Source: Candidatus Anstonella stagnisolia
GTDB lineage: Archaea; Micrarchaeota; Micrarchaeia; Anstonellales; Anstonellaceae
DNA length: 64,000 bases
Direction of reading: 5' to 3'
Assembly (NCBI GenBank): GCA_902384585.1
Contig: CABMCJ010000004.1
Coordinates: 634,086 to 698,085, forward strand
The notes under the pieces are model-generated. The model saw only the letters and a program-made list of their open reading frames with translations, made no database searches and was not told where the DNA came from. Below, piece by piece: positions 39,949-48,578 of this stretch. The position numbers were made by a program, and so were the translations under genes. Within the stretch, counting starts at the first letter, position 1. Each line of letters opens with the position of its first letter.

Positions 39949-40911
39949 ATGAAAACAGTCCTCGTTACAGGAGCCGCTGGCAGGATAGGAAGCCTGCTGT
40001 GCGCAACGCTCTCAAGGAAAGGGTATGCGATACGCGCATTCGTGCAAAAGGAGGGGAGCGTAAGCGGGAAAAATGTTACTGAGTTTGAAGGCGACATACT
40101 TGATGTTGGGAGCATAAAGGCTGCTGCAAAAGAAGTAGATGCAGTTGTGCACCTTGCGGCAATAATTGATTCTTCTGCGCCGAAAAATATTCTTTTTGAT
40201 GTGAACGTGCAAGGCACAAAGAACGTGCTTGCGGCTGCTCCAAACAAATGCAAGTTCGTGTATGCAAGCTCGGTTTCCATTTATGGGAGGAGCCTTCCTC
40301 CGATTGCAAATGAGAATACGCCTGCAAAGCCAAGCACCCTTTACGGGACGAGCAAATATCTTGCGGAGGCGGCTGCCCTTTGTGCTGCGGACAGATTGCA
40401 AATTGCATCGCTCCAATTAGGGGTTGTGTACGGGAAGGGGTTTGAGGAGGGATATTTTGCGGTTTTCAAGAGATTGCAAAAGGGGAAGATGAAAATTATT
40501 GGGGATGGGGAGAACAAGATTCCATTTGTGCACGTGCAGGATGTTGTGGATGCGATTGTGCTCGCGCTTGAGAGGAAAACGCCTTCGAAAATCTACCTTA
40601 TAGTTGGGGAGCAGAAAACGCAGAAGGAGCTTTTGGAAATGGCTGCAAAGGAGTTGGGAGTACAGCCTCCGAATGCACATATTGCAAAGGATACCGCATA
40701 CACGCTTGCAAAAGTGAATGACTTTTTCTCAAAGATTGCGGGTAAAAAAACCTCCTTGAATTTTGATGCAATAGAAATGGTTTCCTCGCACCGCGCGTTT
40801 GATACGAGCAGGGCGCAGAAGGAACTGGGCTGGAAGGCAAAGGTTAAATTAAGGGACGGAGTAAGGGAAATGGTGAGGGAATACCTCTTGAAAAGCGGCA
40901 AGAGCGGGTGA
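39949..40911 (+). CDS. NAD(P)-dependent epimerase/dehydratase (extended SDR)
   Basis: 320 residues. The cofactor loop is VLVTGAAGRIGSLLCATLSR (G-x-x-G-x-x-G), followed by FEGDILDVGSIKAAAKEVDA (D for adenine), AVVHLAAIIDSSAP, and the active-site pair in STLYGTSKYLAEAAA (Y-x-x-x-K). The C-terminal half binds an unknown nucleotide sugar or other substrate. It lies 32 bases after GAPDH, probably on the same transcript. Confidence 0.88.
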   Translation: MKTVLVTGAAGRIGSLLCATLSRKGYAIRAFVQKEGSVSGKNVTEFEGDILDVGSIKAAAKEVDAVVHLAAIIDSSAPKNILFDVNVQGTKNVLAAAPNKCKFVYASSVSIYGRSLPPIANENTPAKPSTLYGTSKYLAEAAALCAADRLQIASLQLGVVYGKGFEEGYFAVFKRLQKGKMKIIGDGENKIPFVHVQDVVDAIVLALERKTPSKIYLIVGEQKTQKELLEMAAKELGVQPPNAHIAKDTAYTLAKVNDFFSKIAGKKTSLNFDAIEMVSSHRAFDTSRAQKELGWKAKVKLRDGVREMVREYLLKSGKSG

Positions 40912-40950
40912 AAAGGAAGCAGGAATACCTCGGGAAAAATGGGTGAACTT

Positions 40951-41709
40951 ATGTTTTCTTTGAAAGGAAAAGTCGCAATAATAACGGGTTCGGATAGGGG
41001 AATTGGGGAAGGGATTGCAACCGTGTTTGCAAAGGCTGGCGCAAGCATTGTGGTGTGCTCCCCAAGCAAGGAGAGGTGCGAGGAGGAGGTTGCAAAGCTA
41101 AAGAAGCTGGGTGCAAAGGCAATTGCAATCGCGTGCGATGTTTCAAAGGAAGAAGATGTGCAAAAGCTCGTAGCGCAGACGGTAAAGGAATTTGGGAAGC
41201 TGGACATTATGGTGAACAATGCGGGCGTGCTGCTGAGCAAGCCGCTGGATGAGGTGGAGCAAAAGGACCTTAACTGGCAGCTTGGGATAAATCTCAACGG
41301 CGTGCTGCTGGGCACAAAGCACGCTGCAAAGCAAATGAAAAAGCAAAAGAATGGGGGGTGCATAATAAACACCGCGTCTATTGCTGCGCTTGTTGGGTAT
41401 TCCATGCTGAGCACGTATTGCGCTTCAAAAGGAGGGATTGCGGCATTCACGCGCGCGGCGAGTGCAGAACTTGCGCCCTACAAAATACGCGTGAATGCGA
41501 TTTGCCCGGGTCTTATAGAATCTGAGATGACAAAGCCCATGCTCGCAGACCCAAAATCAAGGGAGGAATTTTTGAAGGCAATTCCGCTTCGCATTGTGGG
41601 GCAGCCGGAAGATATCGGGCATGGCGCGCTTTACCTTGCATCTGATGAGGCGCGTTACGTGAGCGGCATTTCCCTTGTAATAGATGGTGGGGAAACTGCA
41701 ACAACTTAA
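40951..41709 (+). CDS. Short-chain dehydrogenase/reductase
   Basis: About 252 residues. The cofactor loop is AIITGSDRGIGEGIATVFAK (T-G-x-x-x-G-I-G), the NNAG motif is MVNNAGVLLSKPL, the catalytic Ser lies in IINTASIAALVGYSMLSTYC and Tyr/Lys in STYCASKGGIAAF (Y-x-x-x-K), and the C-terminal end is GISLVIDGGET. This is classical FabG/SDR. The true substrate is unknown. ATG at 40951 has GGGTGA close upstream; ATG at 40939 is possible. Confidence 0.92.
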   Translation: MFSLKGKVAIITGSDRGIGEGIATVFAKAGASIVVCSPSKERCEEEVAKLKKLGAKAIAIACDVSKEEDVQKLVAQTVKEFGKLDIMVNNAGVLLSKPLDEVEQKDLNWQLGINLNGVLLGTKHAAKQMKKQKNGGCIINTASIAALVGYSMLSTYCASKGGIAAFTRAASAELAPYKIRVNAICPGLIESEMTKPMLADPKSREEFLKAIPLRIVGQPEDIGHGALYLASDEARYVSGISLVIDGGETATT

Positions 41710-41737
41710 GCTAACACGCAAAATGGAGAGTGTTTTT

Positions 41738-42511
41738 ATGAAAATCGGAAAAACAGAACAGTACATTAACGAGCAAGTGGAGAAGAAAGGCGGGCTTCTC
41801 TTTGCGCTCATAGACCCTGTGGACTACAAGAGCCCGCAGGATGCAATAAGGGCGGGAAAGGAAGCGTCAGAAGGAGGAGCGGACCTCATGCTCATTGGAG
41901 GCAGCATGGGCGCGCAGGGCGAGCTTCTTGATATTGTTACGAAAGAGATAAAGAGCGCTGCAAGCGTTCCAGTTGTGCTCTTTCCGGGAAACATAAGCAC
42001 GCTCTCAAAATATGCGGATGCGGTTTATTTCATGTCTCTTTTGAACAGCAGGAACCCATACTGGATATCGGGCGCGCAAATGCTTGCTGCGTATGCGGTG
42101 AAAATGGCGAAAATTGAGCCGCTTCCGGTAGGGTATATTGTAGTTGAGCCGGGCGGCACAGTGGGATACGTGGGAGATGTGAACATGGTGAAGCGCGCAA
42201 AGCCGCAAATTGCTGCTGCGCACGCGCTTGCTGCGCAGTACATGGGTTTCAGGCTTATTCTTACGGATGCTGGAAGCAACCCTGCAGAAGGGCACATCCC
42301 GCTTGAAATGGTGAAAGCGGTTTCTTCTGTGTGCGAAGTTCCGTACATTGTGGGAGGCGGAGTGCGCACTGCAACAGATGCCGCGAACGTGATAAAAGCG
42401 GGCGCAGATGCTGTGCAGGTTGGAACAGCACTTGAGAGTGGCGGGAATTTGAAAAAGCGCGTAGAGGAAATGGTGAAAGCAATACACGAGGCAGGCAAAG
42501 CGAAAAAGTAA
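41738..42511 (+). CDS. Geranylgeranylglyceryl phosphate synthase family
   Basis: 257 residues. The TIM-barrel features of the GGGPS/PcrB family are GLLFALIDPVDYKSPQDAIR, ADLMLIGGSMGAQGELL, VVLFPGNISTLSKYADAVYF, GYIVVEPGGTVGYVGDVNM and the phosphate loop VGGGVRTATDAANVIKAGAD. It makes the first ether bond of archaeal membrane lipids from sn-glycerol-1-phosphate and GGPP. Start ATG 41738 after GGAGAGTG; other in-frame starts lie inside the previous gene. Confidence 0.93.
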   Translation: MKIGKTEQYINEQVEKKGGLLFALIDPVDYKSPQDAIRAGKEASEGGADLMLIGGSMGAQGELLDIVTKEIKSAASVPVVLFPGNISTLSKYADAVYFMSLLNSRNPYWISGAQMLAAYAVKMAKIEPLPVGYIVVEPGGTVGYVGDVNMVKRAKPQIAAAHALAAQYMGFRLILTDAGSNPAEGHIPLEMVKAVSSVCEVPYIVGGGVRTATDAANVIKAGADAVQVGTALESGGNLKKRVEEMVKAIHEAGKAKK

Positions 42512-42548
42512 AGCGCGTGCTGGAACGCGATAGCGGGAAAGGCAGGCG

Positions 42549-44147
42549 ATGCGGAAAGGAAATAAATTTGGTGGGCAAGTGGATGCGCAACTGTATGCAA
42601 CGCTTAACAAGGGCTGGAAGTCAACGTGCAAAATACTTTTTGGAAAGGAAATAGGGGAACTAGAGGGGTATGAGGAATACCTTTCTGAATATCTGCCGCC
42701 ATCTGCAAAAAGAAAATCGCTCATAAGCGGCAAAAATGTGATAATAGCGAAGGACAGCTATCCGAAGAACGCACGCTTTATTTCAGAGGATGAGCTTACT
42801 ACGAACAAAAACTATGCGCTTTCCATAAACGACATAAAGGACATGGACTCGCTGGTGAGAGCGCTTGGGGAGAATGCGGAATACACTGGAAACCGCTTCC
42901 TTGGGAACTCCGCGTTTGTGAGCGAATCGGACATTGTGCTTGATTCCCAGTACGTGCACAACAGCACGAACATTGAGCAGTCAACGTATGTGTATTCCTC
43001 TTATATGATGCGCAGGGGGAGCAAATATTCGTATGGAAGCGGCTGGACTGCTGCCGGGGAATTTGTTGTGCGCTGCGTTGCAGGCATAAACCTGCGCCGC
43101 TGCATTGAAACCCATTTTGCCGCGGATTGTTCGGATGCTTACTTCTCGTTTGACTGCCATGGGTGCAATGATTTGCTCTTTTGCTTTGGGCAGAGAAGCA
43201 AAAGCCACTGTATAGGCAATCTTGCGCTTGCACGGGAAAAATACGCGCAAATAAAGCAAAAGTTGCTTGGGGAGATAGCGGGTGAGCTTGAAAAGAAAAA
43301 GAAATTTCCCTCGCTCTTTGAGCTTGTGCCGAAAATGCCGCCTAAAAATATTCCGAAAATAACGCCATCAATGCCAAAAGACGAAAAAAACATGGCGGCA
43401 ATAGAAAAGGGGTTTTCCGCAACGTATGGGATTATCCTGAAACACCAGCCTGCGAGCATATGCGACTATGAGAAATGGCTTGGGAGGAATACTGTAAGGG
43501 TAGTGCCAGTACCTTCGGTATTTGGAAATGTTACTTACCTTCCGCAGGACTTCCCTGTTTTTCAGCTTCTTCCAAAAAACCGCTTAGTGAACGTTTTTGA
43601 ATCCATTGAGGCAGGAAAAACTTTTAGGGTGGGAGAGCAATCGCTTTCCAGCCTGAATTCTTTGCTTAAGGAGCTGGACAAAATAGCATTTTTCACTGCG
43701 GAATTTTACGATGGGGAAAACCGCAACATTATAGGCGCGCCCCTTGTGCTGCACAGCGCAAATGTGTACAAGGGGTATGAGGCGACTTACTCTGAGCATT
43801 CGGGCTGCACATCGCTTTCACTGCACTCAAAATACGTGTATGGGTGCCACCGCATAATAGATTCGCAATTTTCGCTCAAGTGCTACAATTCGCTTTATCT
43901 GAACCGCTGCCTTGAGCTTGATGGCTGCAACAAGTGCGCGGACTCGTATTTCTGCCACAACTGCGAGGGGCTTACTGACTGCATGTTCTGCTTTAACATG
44001 AAGGGAAAGAGGTTTGCAATCGGGAATACGGATTTGGAAAAAGAAAAATATGCGCAGGTAAAAGAGGCGCTTTTGAAGCAGATGGGGGAGGAGCTTGGGA
44101 AAAAGAAAGAGCTCAAATGGGACATTTACAATATCGGGGCAAAGTAG
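42549..44147 (+). CDS. Duplicated Cys-rich beta-solenoid protein, paralogue A
   Basis: 532 residues, two homologous halves. N half: YATLNKGWKSTCKILFG opening, a repeat zone NSAFVSESDIVLDSQYVHNS, then a Cys-rich strand ladder (DCHGCNDLLFCFGQRSKSHC at 202-221) and IGNLALAREKYAQIKQKLL. C half: AIEKGFSATYGIILKH opening and, from about 470, CHNCEGLTDCMFCFNMKGKR with AIGNTDLEKEKYAQVKEALL and the end KKELKWDIYNIGAK. The Cys pairs suggest metal or disulfide bonds. No catalytic motif or membrane helix is visible. It starts 37 bases after GGGPS and is tail-to-tail with an Lrp-like gene. Function unknown. Confidence 0.8.
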   Translation: MRKGNKFGGQVDAQLYATLNKGWKSTCKILFGKEIGELEGYEEYLSEYLPPSAKRKSLISGKNVIIAKDSYPKNARFISEDELTTNKNYALSINDIKDMDSLVRALGENAEYTGNRFLGNSAFVSESDIVLDSQYVHNSTNIEQSTYVYSSYMMRRGSKYSYGSGWTAAGEFVVRCVAGINLRRCIETHFAADCSDAYFSFDCHGCNDLLFCFGQRSKSHCIGNLALAREKYAQIKQKLLGEIAGELEKKKKFPSLFELVPKMPPKNIPKITPSMPKDEKNMAAIEKGFSATYGIILKHQPASICDYEKWLGRNTVRVVPVPSVFGNVTYLPQDFPVFQLLPKNRLVNVFESIEAGKTFRVGEQSLSSLNSLLKELDKIAFFTAEFYDGENRNIIGAPLVLHSANVYKGYEATYSEHSGCTSLSLHSKYVYGCHRIIDSQFSLKCYNSLYLNRCLELDGCNKCADSYFCHNCEGLTDCMFCFNMKGKRFAIGNTDLEKEKYAQVKEALLKQMGEELGKKKELKWDIYNIGAK

Positions 44148-45143
44148 CTAGTTTTTCACAAAATGTGCGAAGGGATTTGGCGAATACTCCTTGTACACGA
44201 TGAGCGTCTCGTATTCGCGTATCACGTCTGGGAACTCCTTTTTTATCCTGCCAAAAAGCTCGTGGAACTCAACCGAGTTTTTCGCATCAATGCCAAACTG
44301 CATGTCCCATGCGCCCACCATTGAGGAGATGAAAAAGCATTCCGGGAATTCGTTCAGGAAAGAGATGAGCCGCTTTATGCCTTTTTGCTCAGGGTAAAGG
44401 CGCATGAAAATCTGGTTGTGCTGGTATCCGAGCTTTTCGCGGTCAAAATAGCTCTTTACCTGCGTTATCACGCCTTCGCGCATCAGCCTCTTTATCCGAT
44501 AGTGCACTGCATCCGCGGAGAGCTTCACCTTCCCTGCTATTTCAACCGTGGGCATGCGGGCATTTTCGGACAGGATGCCAAGTATGCGCAGGTCTATTGC
44601 ATCGTGCTTCACAACCCCAACGCTTGTTGGGACCTCATGCAAGGGTGATTTCGCCCTTTGTTTCTGGGTGAGCCCGTAAGTTGAGGGCCACCAGGTGTGC
44701 CTAAGCTGCCTTGTGACCTCTTTTTCGCGCACATATTTCCCATAGTGCTCAAGGAAGCGGTCCATTGTTGCGTTGAACTCAAAAGTGTCGTGTGCGCTTA
44801 TGCGCGCTATCACGTCCCATCTGCCGTCGCACAGCCCTATCCACTGGCAGGGCATTTTGTCACGGATGTACTCCACCATTTCCTGCTCTGTTTTCGGGCT
44901 TGTTGCAAAGAACTGCAGGTAAATGCGGTAAGTCCCTATGCCGAGCTTGTCAAAAAGCGGGATTGCAAAGAACTTGCGTATTATGCCGCCCTTGAGGTAT
45001 TGCCTTATGCGGTAATTCACAACCTGCGCTGAAACTTTTGCCTTGCGCGCTATCTGCGCCGAGCTTTGGCGGGCGTCTGTTTCAAGCTCAAGCAGTATTT
45101 TCCTGTCCTTTTCATCCAGTTTTATTGCAATATTTTCCTTCAT
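44148..45143 (-). CDS. Double-HTH Lrp/AsnC-like regulator, divergent from paralogue B
   Basis: 331 residues from the ATG at 45143 (MKENIAIKLDEKDRKILLEL), which a TATA-like CTTTATTAG about 26 bases upstream supports as a leaderless start. HTH 1 covers residues 9-58 (RQSSAQIARKAKVSAQVVNY), HTH 2 about 172-225 (MPTVEIAGKVKLSADAVHYR). Each is followed by an RAM-like half. It is close in plan to the regulators at 10676 and 46858. It ends flush with paralogue A and starts 94 bases from paralogue B, so it probably controls B or itself. Confidence 0.83.
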   Translation of the reverse strand: MKENIAIKLDEKDRKILLELETDARQSSAQIARKAKVSAQVVNYRIRQYLKGGIIRKFFAIPLFDKLGIGTYRIYLQFFATSPKTEQEMVEYIRDKMPCQWIGLCDGRWDVIARISAHDTFEFNATMDRFLEHYGKYVREKEVTRQLRHTWWPSTYGLTQKQRAKSPLHEVPTSVGVVKHDAIDLRILGILSENARMPTVEIAGKVKLSADAVHYRIKRLMREGVITQVKSYFDREKLGYQHNQIFMRLYPEQKGIKRLISFLNEFPECFFISSMVGAWDMQFGIDAKNSVEFHELFGRIKKEFPDVIREYETLIVYKEYSPNPFAHFVKN

Positions 45144-45207
45144 ATTGTAGTAAAGCCGCAAAAACTAATAAAGAAATGCGTTTTTAGCTGAAAAATCGCG
45201 CAAAGCC

Positions 45208-45216
45208 CTTAAATAA
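45208..45216 (+). promoter_or_regulatory. TATA box of paralogue B
   Basis: CTTAAATAA is centred about 26 bases before the ATG at 45238, which implies a leaderless transcript and favours that start over ATG 45223. It lies 65 bases from the start of the divergent Lrp-like gene, a normal distance for operator sites. Confidence 0.55.
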
Positions 45217-45237
45217 GGCTGGATGCATAAGAAACGC

Positions 45238-46842
45238 ATGGAGGGAAAAGGCGGCTCGCAAACTTATGATGCAGTGAACAAGGCGTGGAAGAGCACGTGC
45301 AAGGTGCTTTTTGGAACCGAGGTAGGCGAGCTGGGGGATTTCTCGGAATGGCTCGAGGAATACCTTGAGCAACGCAGGTGCGAAAAGTCTTCAGTTTCCG
45401 GGCAGGATGTGTATTTTTCCGTGCACGACTATGCAAAGGATGCGCAGTTTATTGCTTTTGAAGAAATTGATTTTGGCAAAAAGTTCAAGCCGCTCTCAAT
45501 AAATGAGGTAAAGGACATAGATTCGATTGCACAGGCGGTGGGCGAGAGGGCGCAATACACAGGAAACATTTCACTTGGGAATTCGCACTATGTGCAGGGC
45601 AGCAACAATGTGATAAACGGGAATTTCATATACAACAGCGAGTTCATAAGGGACTCGAAATACGTTGGGCACTCAATATGGGTTACTGACGCTGAATACG
45701 TTTTTGGGATGGGAGGCTGCAGAACCGGCTCGCACACAATGAAATGCATGGGCGGGCAGTACAAGCGGTGCTTTGAGTGCCCTTCTTCGGAATATTTGAG
45801 CGACTGCTACTACTGCCCAAGCGCAAAAAACTGCATTGAGTGCATGTTCTGCTTTGGGGCGGAGAACGGAACGCACATGATAGGGAACATGAAACTTCCG
45901 AAAGACAAGTATGCTGAACTTAAGGCAAAACTGCTTTCTGAAATTGCGCAGAAACTGAAAAAAGACAAGAGAATTTTCTCAGTGTTTGAGCTTCTTGAGA
46001 TTGCGAAGAGGGAAAAGAGGGAGGCAAGCGGAATTAAGATGCCAATTGGAAAGCGCGCTCCCTTTAGCATGGCGCCCATAGAGGAGGCGTTTGAGAAAAC
46101 ATCTTCCATTCTTTTTGGAAAGCCCCTTGTTGGGATGGAGAGATACGGGAAATGGCTGCAAAGGCACATCCCCATGAACGAGTATTTCAGGTCGCCCTTT
46201 ACTGGGGAAGAGGCAATAGTTGCTGGGTATAGGGCGTATCTTACAAGGCAGTTTAACATTGGGGGCAGGCTTCTTCCGGAAATAGAGATACGGGAAATTG
46301 GAAAAAAGGAAATTGATGCACAGAAGCTTGTGGAAGTGGAATTTGAGCCTGAGAGCCTGTGCAGCGTGCTTGGGGAAATCGCATACTCGGACCTTAACAA
46401 GATGTTTGGGAATCTTCTGAATATTTCACATGGCGCAGTGCTTGTGGATGCACAGGACTGCTTTGAAGGAAGCGCGTTCACAAAGTGCAAGAAGTGCGCA
46501 TACTGCTTCTGGCCGGACAGCTCGGAATATGTTTTTGGCTCGCAGATGGCGTGGAAGTCCAGCTTCTGCATAAACTGCTACAATTCCAACAAGCTTACGC
46601 GCTGCTTTGAGGTGGATGCGTCGCAGAATTGTGCGGGCGCATATTTCCTGCACAACTGCGAGAATGTGCAGGACTCGATGTTTTGCTTTAATACGAAGAA
46701 TTTGAGGAATGCGATTGGGAATGCGGAGCTTGCGCAGGAGAAGTATTTGGGCGTGAAAAATGCGCTTTTTGCGCAGATGCATGCGGAACTCGAGAAGAAA
46801 AAGGAATTGAAACTGGATATTTACAATGTTGGCGCAAGGTAG
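45238..46842 (+). CDS. Duplicated Cys-rich beta-solenoid protein, paralogue B
   Basis: 534 residues from ATG 45238 (leaderless, see TATA at 45208). Same plan as paralogue A. The N half opens YDAVNKAWKSTCKVLFGTEV and continues with PLSINEVKDIDSIAQAVGER and the ladder NSHYVQGSNNVINGNFIYNS. Cys cluster one is CYYCPSAKNCIECMFCFGAE. The C half opens EEAFEKTSSILFGKPLVGME, and cluster two is NCENVQDSMFCFNTKNLRNA with IGNAELAQEKYLGVKNALF and KKELKLDIYNVGAR. It is convergent with the next Lrp-like gene, 15 bases apart. Confidence 0.82.
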   Translation: MEGKGGSQTYDAVNKAWKSTCKVLFGTEVGELGDFSEWLEEYLEQRRCEKSSVSGQDVYFSVHDYAKDAQFIAFEEIDFGKKFKPLSINEVKDIDSIAQAVGERAQYTGNISLGNSHYVQGSNNVINGNFIYNSEFIRDSKYVGHSIWVTDAEYVFGMGGCRTGSHTMKCMGGQYKRCFECPSSEYLSDCYYCPSAKNCIECMFCFGAENGTHMIGNMKLPKDKYAELKAKLLSEIAQKLKKDKRIFSVFELLEIAKREKREASGIKMPIGKRAPFSMAPIEEAFEKTSSILFGKPLVGMERYGKWLQRHIPMNEYFRSPFTGEEAIVAGYRAYLTRQFNIGGRLLPEIEIREIGKKEIDAQKLVEVEFEPESLCSVLGEIAYSDLNKMFGNLLNISHGAVLVDAQDCFEGSAFTKCKKCAYCFWPDSSEYVFGSQMAWKSSFCINCYNSNKLTRCFEVDASQNCAGAYFLHNCENVQDSMFCFNTKNLRNAIGNAELAQEKYLGVKNALFAQMHAELEKKKELKLDIYNVGAR

Positions 46843-46857
46843 TTGGTGCTGCCAGCT

Positions 46858-47844
46858 TTATTTTTTCTTCAGGCACTCTTTTTCAAAGAAGCAATATTTG
46901 TGCTCTTGGTAGATGTTAAGCGGAGTGTAGTCGGACACTATGTCATCGAATTTCTCAAGGAAATCGCGCATAAGGGCGCGGAATTCCTCGCCGTTTTCTA
47001 CTTCCACGTCCATTTCGAACTGCCACTGCGCAACAGCCTCCACTGCAAACACTATGTTGGGGTGGTGCTCGCAATAGGAGAGCAGCCGCGCTTCCTTTTT
47101 GGGGTCAAGGTTGTGCAATGAGATAAGCACCTTGTAGTAGAAGCCCTTGAGCGCATTCACATTGGGCCATATTGTGTAGTGAGTCACAATCCCTTCTTTT
47201 TCAAGCCTGCGGATTCTTTGAAGGACCGAGGAGGGGGAAAGCCTGACGCTTTGCGCGATTGCTGCTGCGCTTGCGCGGCTATCCTTGCAGAGGGCATCGA
47301 GCACAAGGGCGTCTTTTTCTTCGAGTACCACTGCGCCCTCTCTGCTGCCCCATTCTATTTTCCGCTCTATTGCACTGCCCTTTTCTGCCAAATAATCGCG
47401 GTAAAAATGGTGTGCGGCTGCGATGGGTGAGATATCCTGCTCAAGGAAATGCATCCAGTATTTTGAGTTTATTTCCTTTAGAACACGCCGTAATTCCAAA
47501 AGAGAGCGGGCTTTTATTGCAAATATTAGGGAATATTCGCCCTCGCAGCTTCCAAGCCAGGTTACAAAGGGGTTGGAGCAGAGGTCCTGGATTAGCTCTT
47601 TTTCCTCTGCTGCGCTTATGTGGCGCATTTTTGCAAATACCTTGTAATGTTCAAAGCCAAGCTTTGACATGTCCACTACTGTGAGAAAATCGCGTATGAG
47701 ACCGCCCTCCTTGTATCTTTTTGTGCGGTAAAGCACGCTCTCGCGCGCAAGCCCTGCTTTTTTTGCTATGCTTGAGAGAGGCTGGCGGCAATCCCTGTCA
47801 AGCTCGTAGAGGATGAGACGGTCTTTTTTGTCCAGTTTGTCCAT
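46858..47844 (-). CDS. Double-HTH Lrp/AsnC-like regulator, divergent from the C-D-E operon
   Basis: 328 residues. HTH 1 begins MDKLDKKDRLILYELDRDCR, with recognition helix around RESVLYRTKRYK. HTH 2 is near 180-235 (EKDALVLDALCKDSRASAAA, then SPSSVLQRIRRLEKEGIVTH). A Cys-containing tail (YCFFEKECLKKK) ends the protein. A minus-strand TATA TTTATATAAA about 24 bases before the ATG implies a leaderless mRNA. It shares a 121-base AT-rich region with the gene at 47966 that heads the C-D-E run. Confidence 0.83.
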   Translation of the reverse strand: MDKLDKKDRLILYELDRDCRQPLSSIAKKAGLARESVLYRTKRYKEGGLIRDFLTVVDMSKLGFEHYKVFAKMRHISAAEEKELIQDLCSNPFVTWLGSCEGEYSLIFAIKARSLLELRRVLKEINSKYWMHFLEQDISPIAAAHHFYRDYLAEKGSAIERKIEWGSREGAVVLEEKDALVLDALCKDSRASAAAIAQSVRLSPSSVLQRIRRLEKEGIVTHYTIWPNVNALKGFYYKVLISLHNLDPKKEARLLSYCEHHPNIVFAVEAVAQWQFEMDVEVENGEEFRALMRDFLEKFDDIVSDYTPLNIYQEHKYCFFEKECLKKK

Positions 47845-47965
47845 GTTTAATGTTTGATGTATTTTTTATATAAATATATGTGTTTTCATTAAATTTTAGC
47901 AAAAAACTTTAATATATAAGATAAGTGGCAAATAAAGAATATATTGTGGTTGAGAGGAAGAGAAA
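47845..47965. promoter_or_regulatory. AT-rich divergent promoter region
   Basis: Contains a minus-strand TATA (TTTATATAAA near 47868) for the Lrp-like gene and a plus-strand TATA (CTTTAATATATAAG, 47907-47920) for the gene at 47966, plus GAGAGGAAGAGAAA as ribosome-binding site. It is visibly more AT-rich than nearly all other gaps in the window. Confidence 0.6.
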
Positions 47966-48556
47966 ATGGCACAAATAAAAGCACTTGTAACCTGCTTCGG
48001 GATGAACGAACGTGCAGAAGCTGTGATTGGAATACGTAAAATATCTTCAGCATTATGCGATGCTGGCTGCACTGTAGAAATAGCGTACACAGCAGATAAG
48101 GCTTACGAGTCGTTCATAAAGAGCATTCAAAGTGGCAAAAAATTTGACTTGGTTGTAATTGGTCCTCATGTTGATGACGGCGATCTCTATCCTCGAGTAG
48201 TTGCGAGCAAGATGAAAGCACTCGACCCAAATATTATAGTTGTTAGCGGATTTTGCCATGACCCGGGTAGCTGCCCTGGATTAAATGTCGTTATAGGGGG
48301 TAGAACTGGTCCTCGTTTTGAGCCACCTCCAACTGGGCTTTTTGACTATTATATTCCATTATCTGAAAACCAGAAACATGAATTGCCCCAGGCAAAGCAG
48401 AATGTGAGCTTTGAAAAATTTCTGGAGCAACTGCCAAATATTCTGGATTCGATTTCCATTGCAAAAGGGCGCAGGGAAAATCTCAGGTTGGCACCTAAAA
48501 AAAGGAAACCGCAGCAGCATACTGCAAAAAAACAGCTGAAGCCCAATGTGATTTAA
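47966..48556 (+). CDS. Receiver-domain-like protein of unknown function
   Basis: 196 residues. The first 125 have a Rossmann-like alternating pattern (IKALVTCFGMNERAEAVIGI, FDLVVIGPHVDDGDLYPRVV, NIIVVSGFCHDPGSCPGLNV) like a response-regulator receiver, though acidic-pocket residues are not all clear. The tail is basic (KGRRENLRLAPKKRKPQQHT). Codon use is more AT-rich than in neighbours, which suggests recent acquisition. It precedes paralogue C by 22 bases and probably shares its transcript. Confidence 0.55.
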   Translation: MAQIKALVTCFGMNERAEAVIGIRKISSALCDAGCTVEIAYTADKAYESFIKSIQSGKKFDLVVIGPHVDDGDLYPRVVASKMKALDPNIIVVSGFCHDPGSCPGLNVVIGGRTGPRFEPPPTGLFDYYIPLSENQKHELPQAKQNVSFEKFLEQLPNILDSISIAKGRRENLRLAPKKRKPQQHTAKKQLKPNVI

Positions 48557-48578
48557 TTCTTCGGGATAAAGTGGTATT

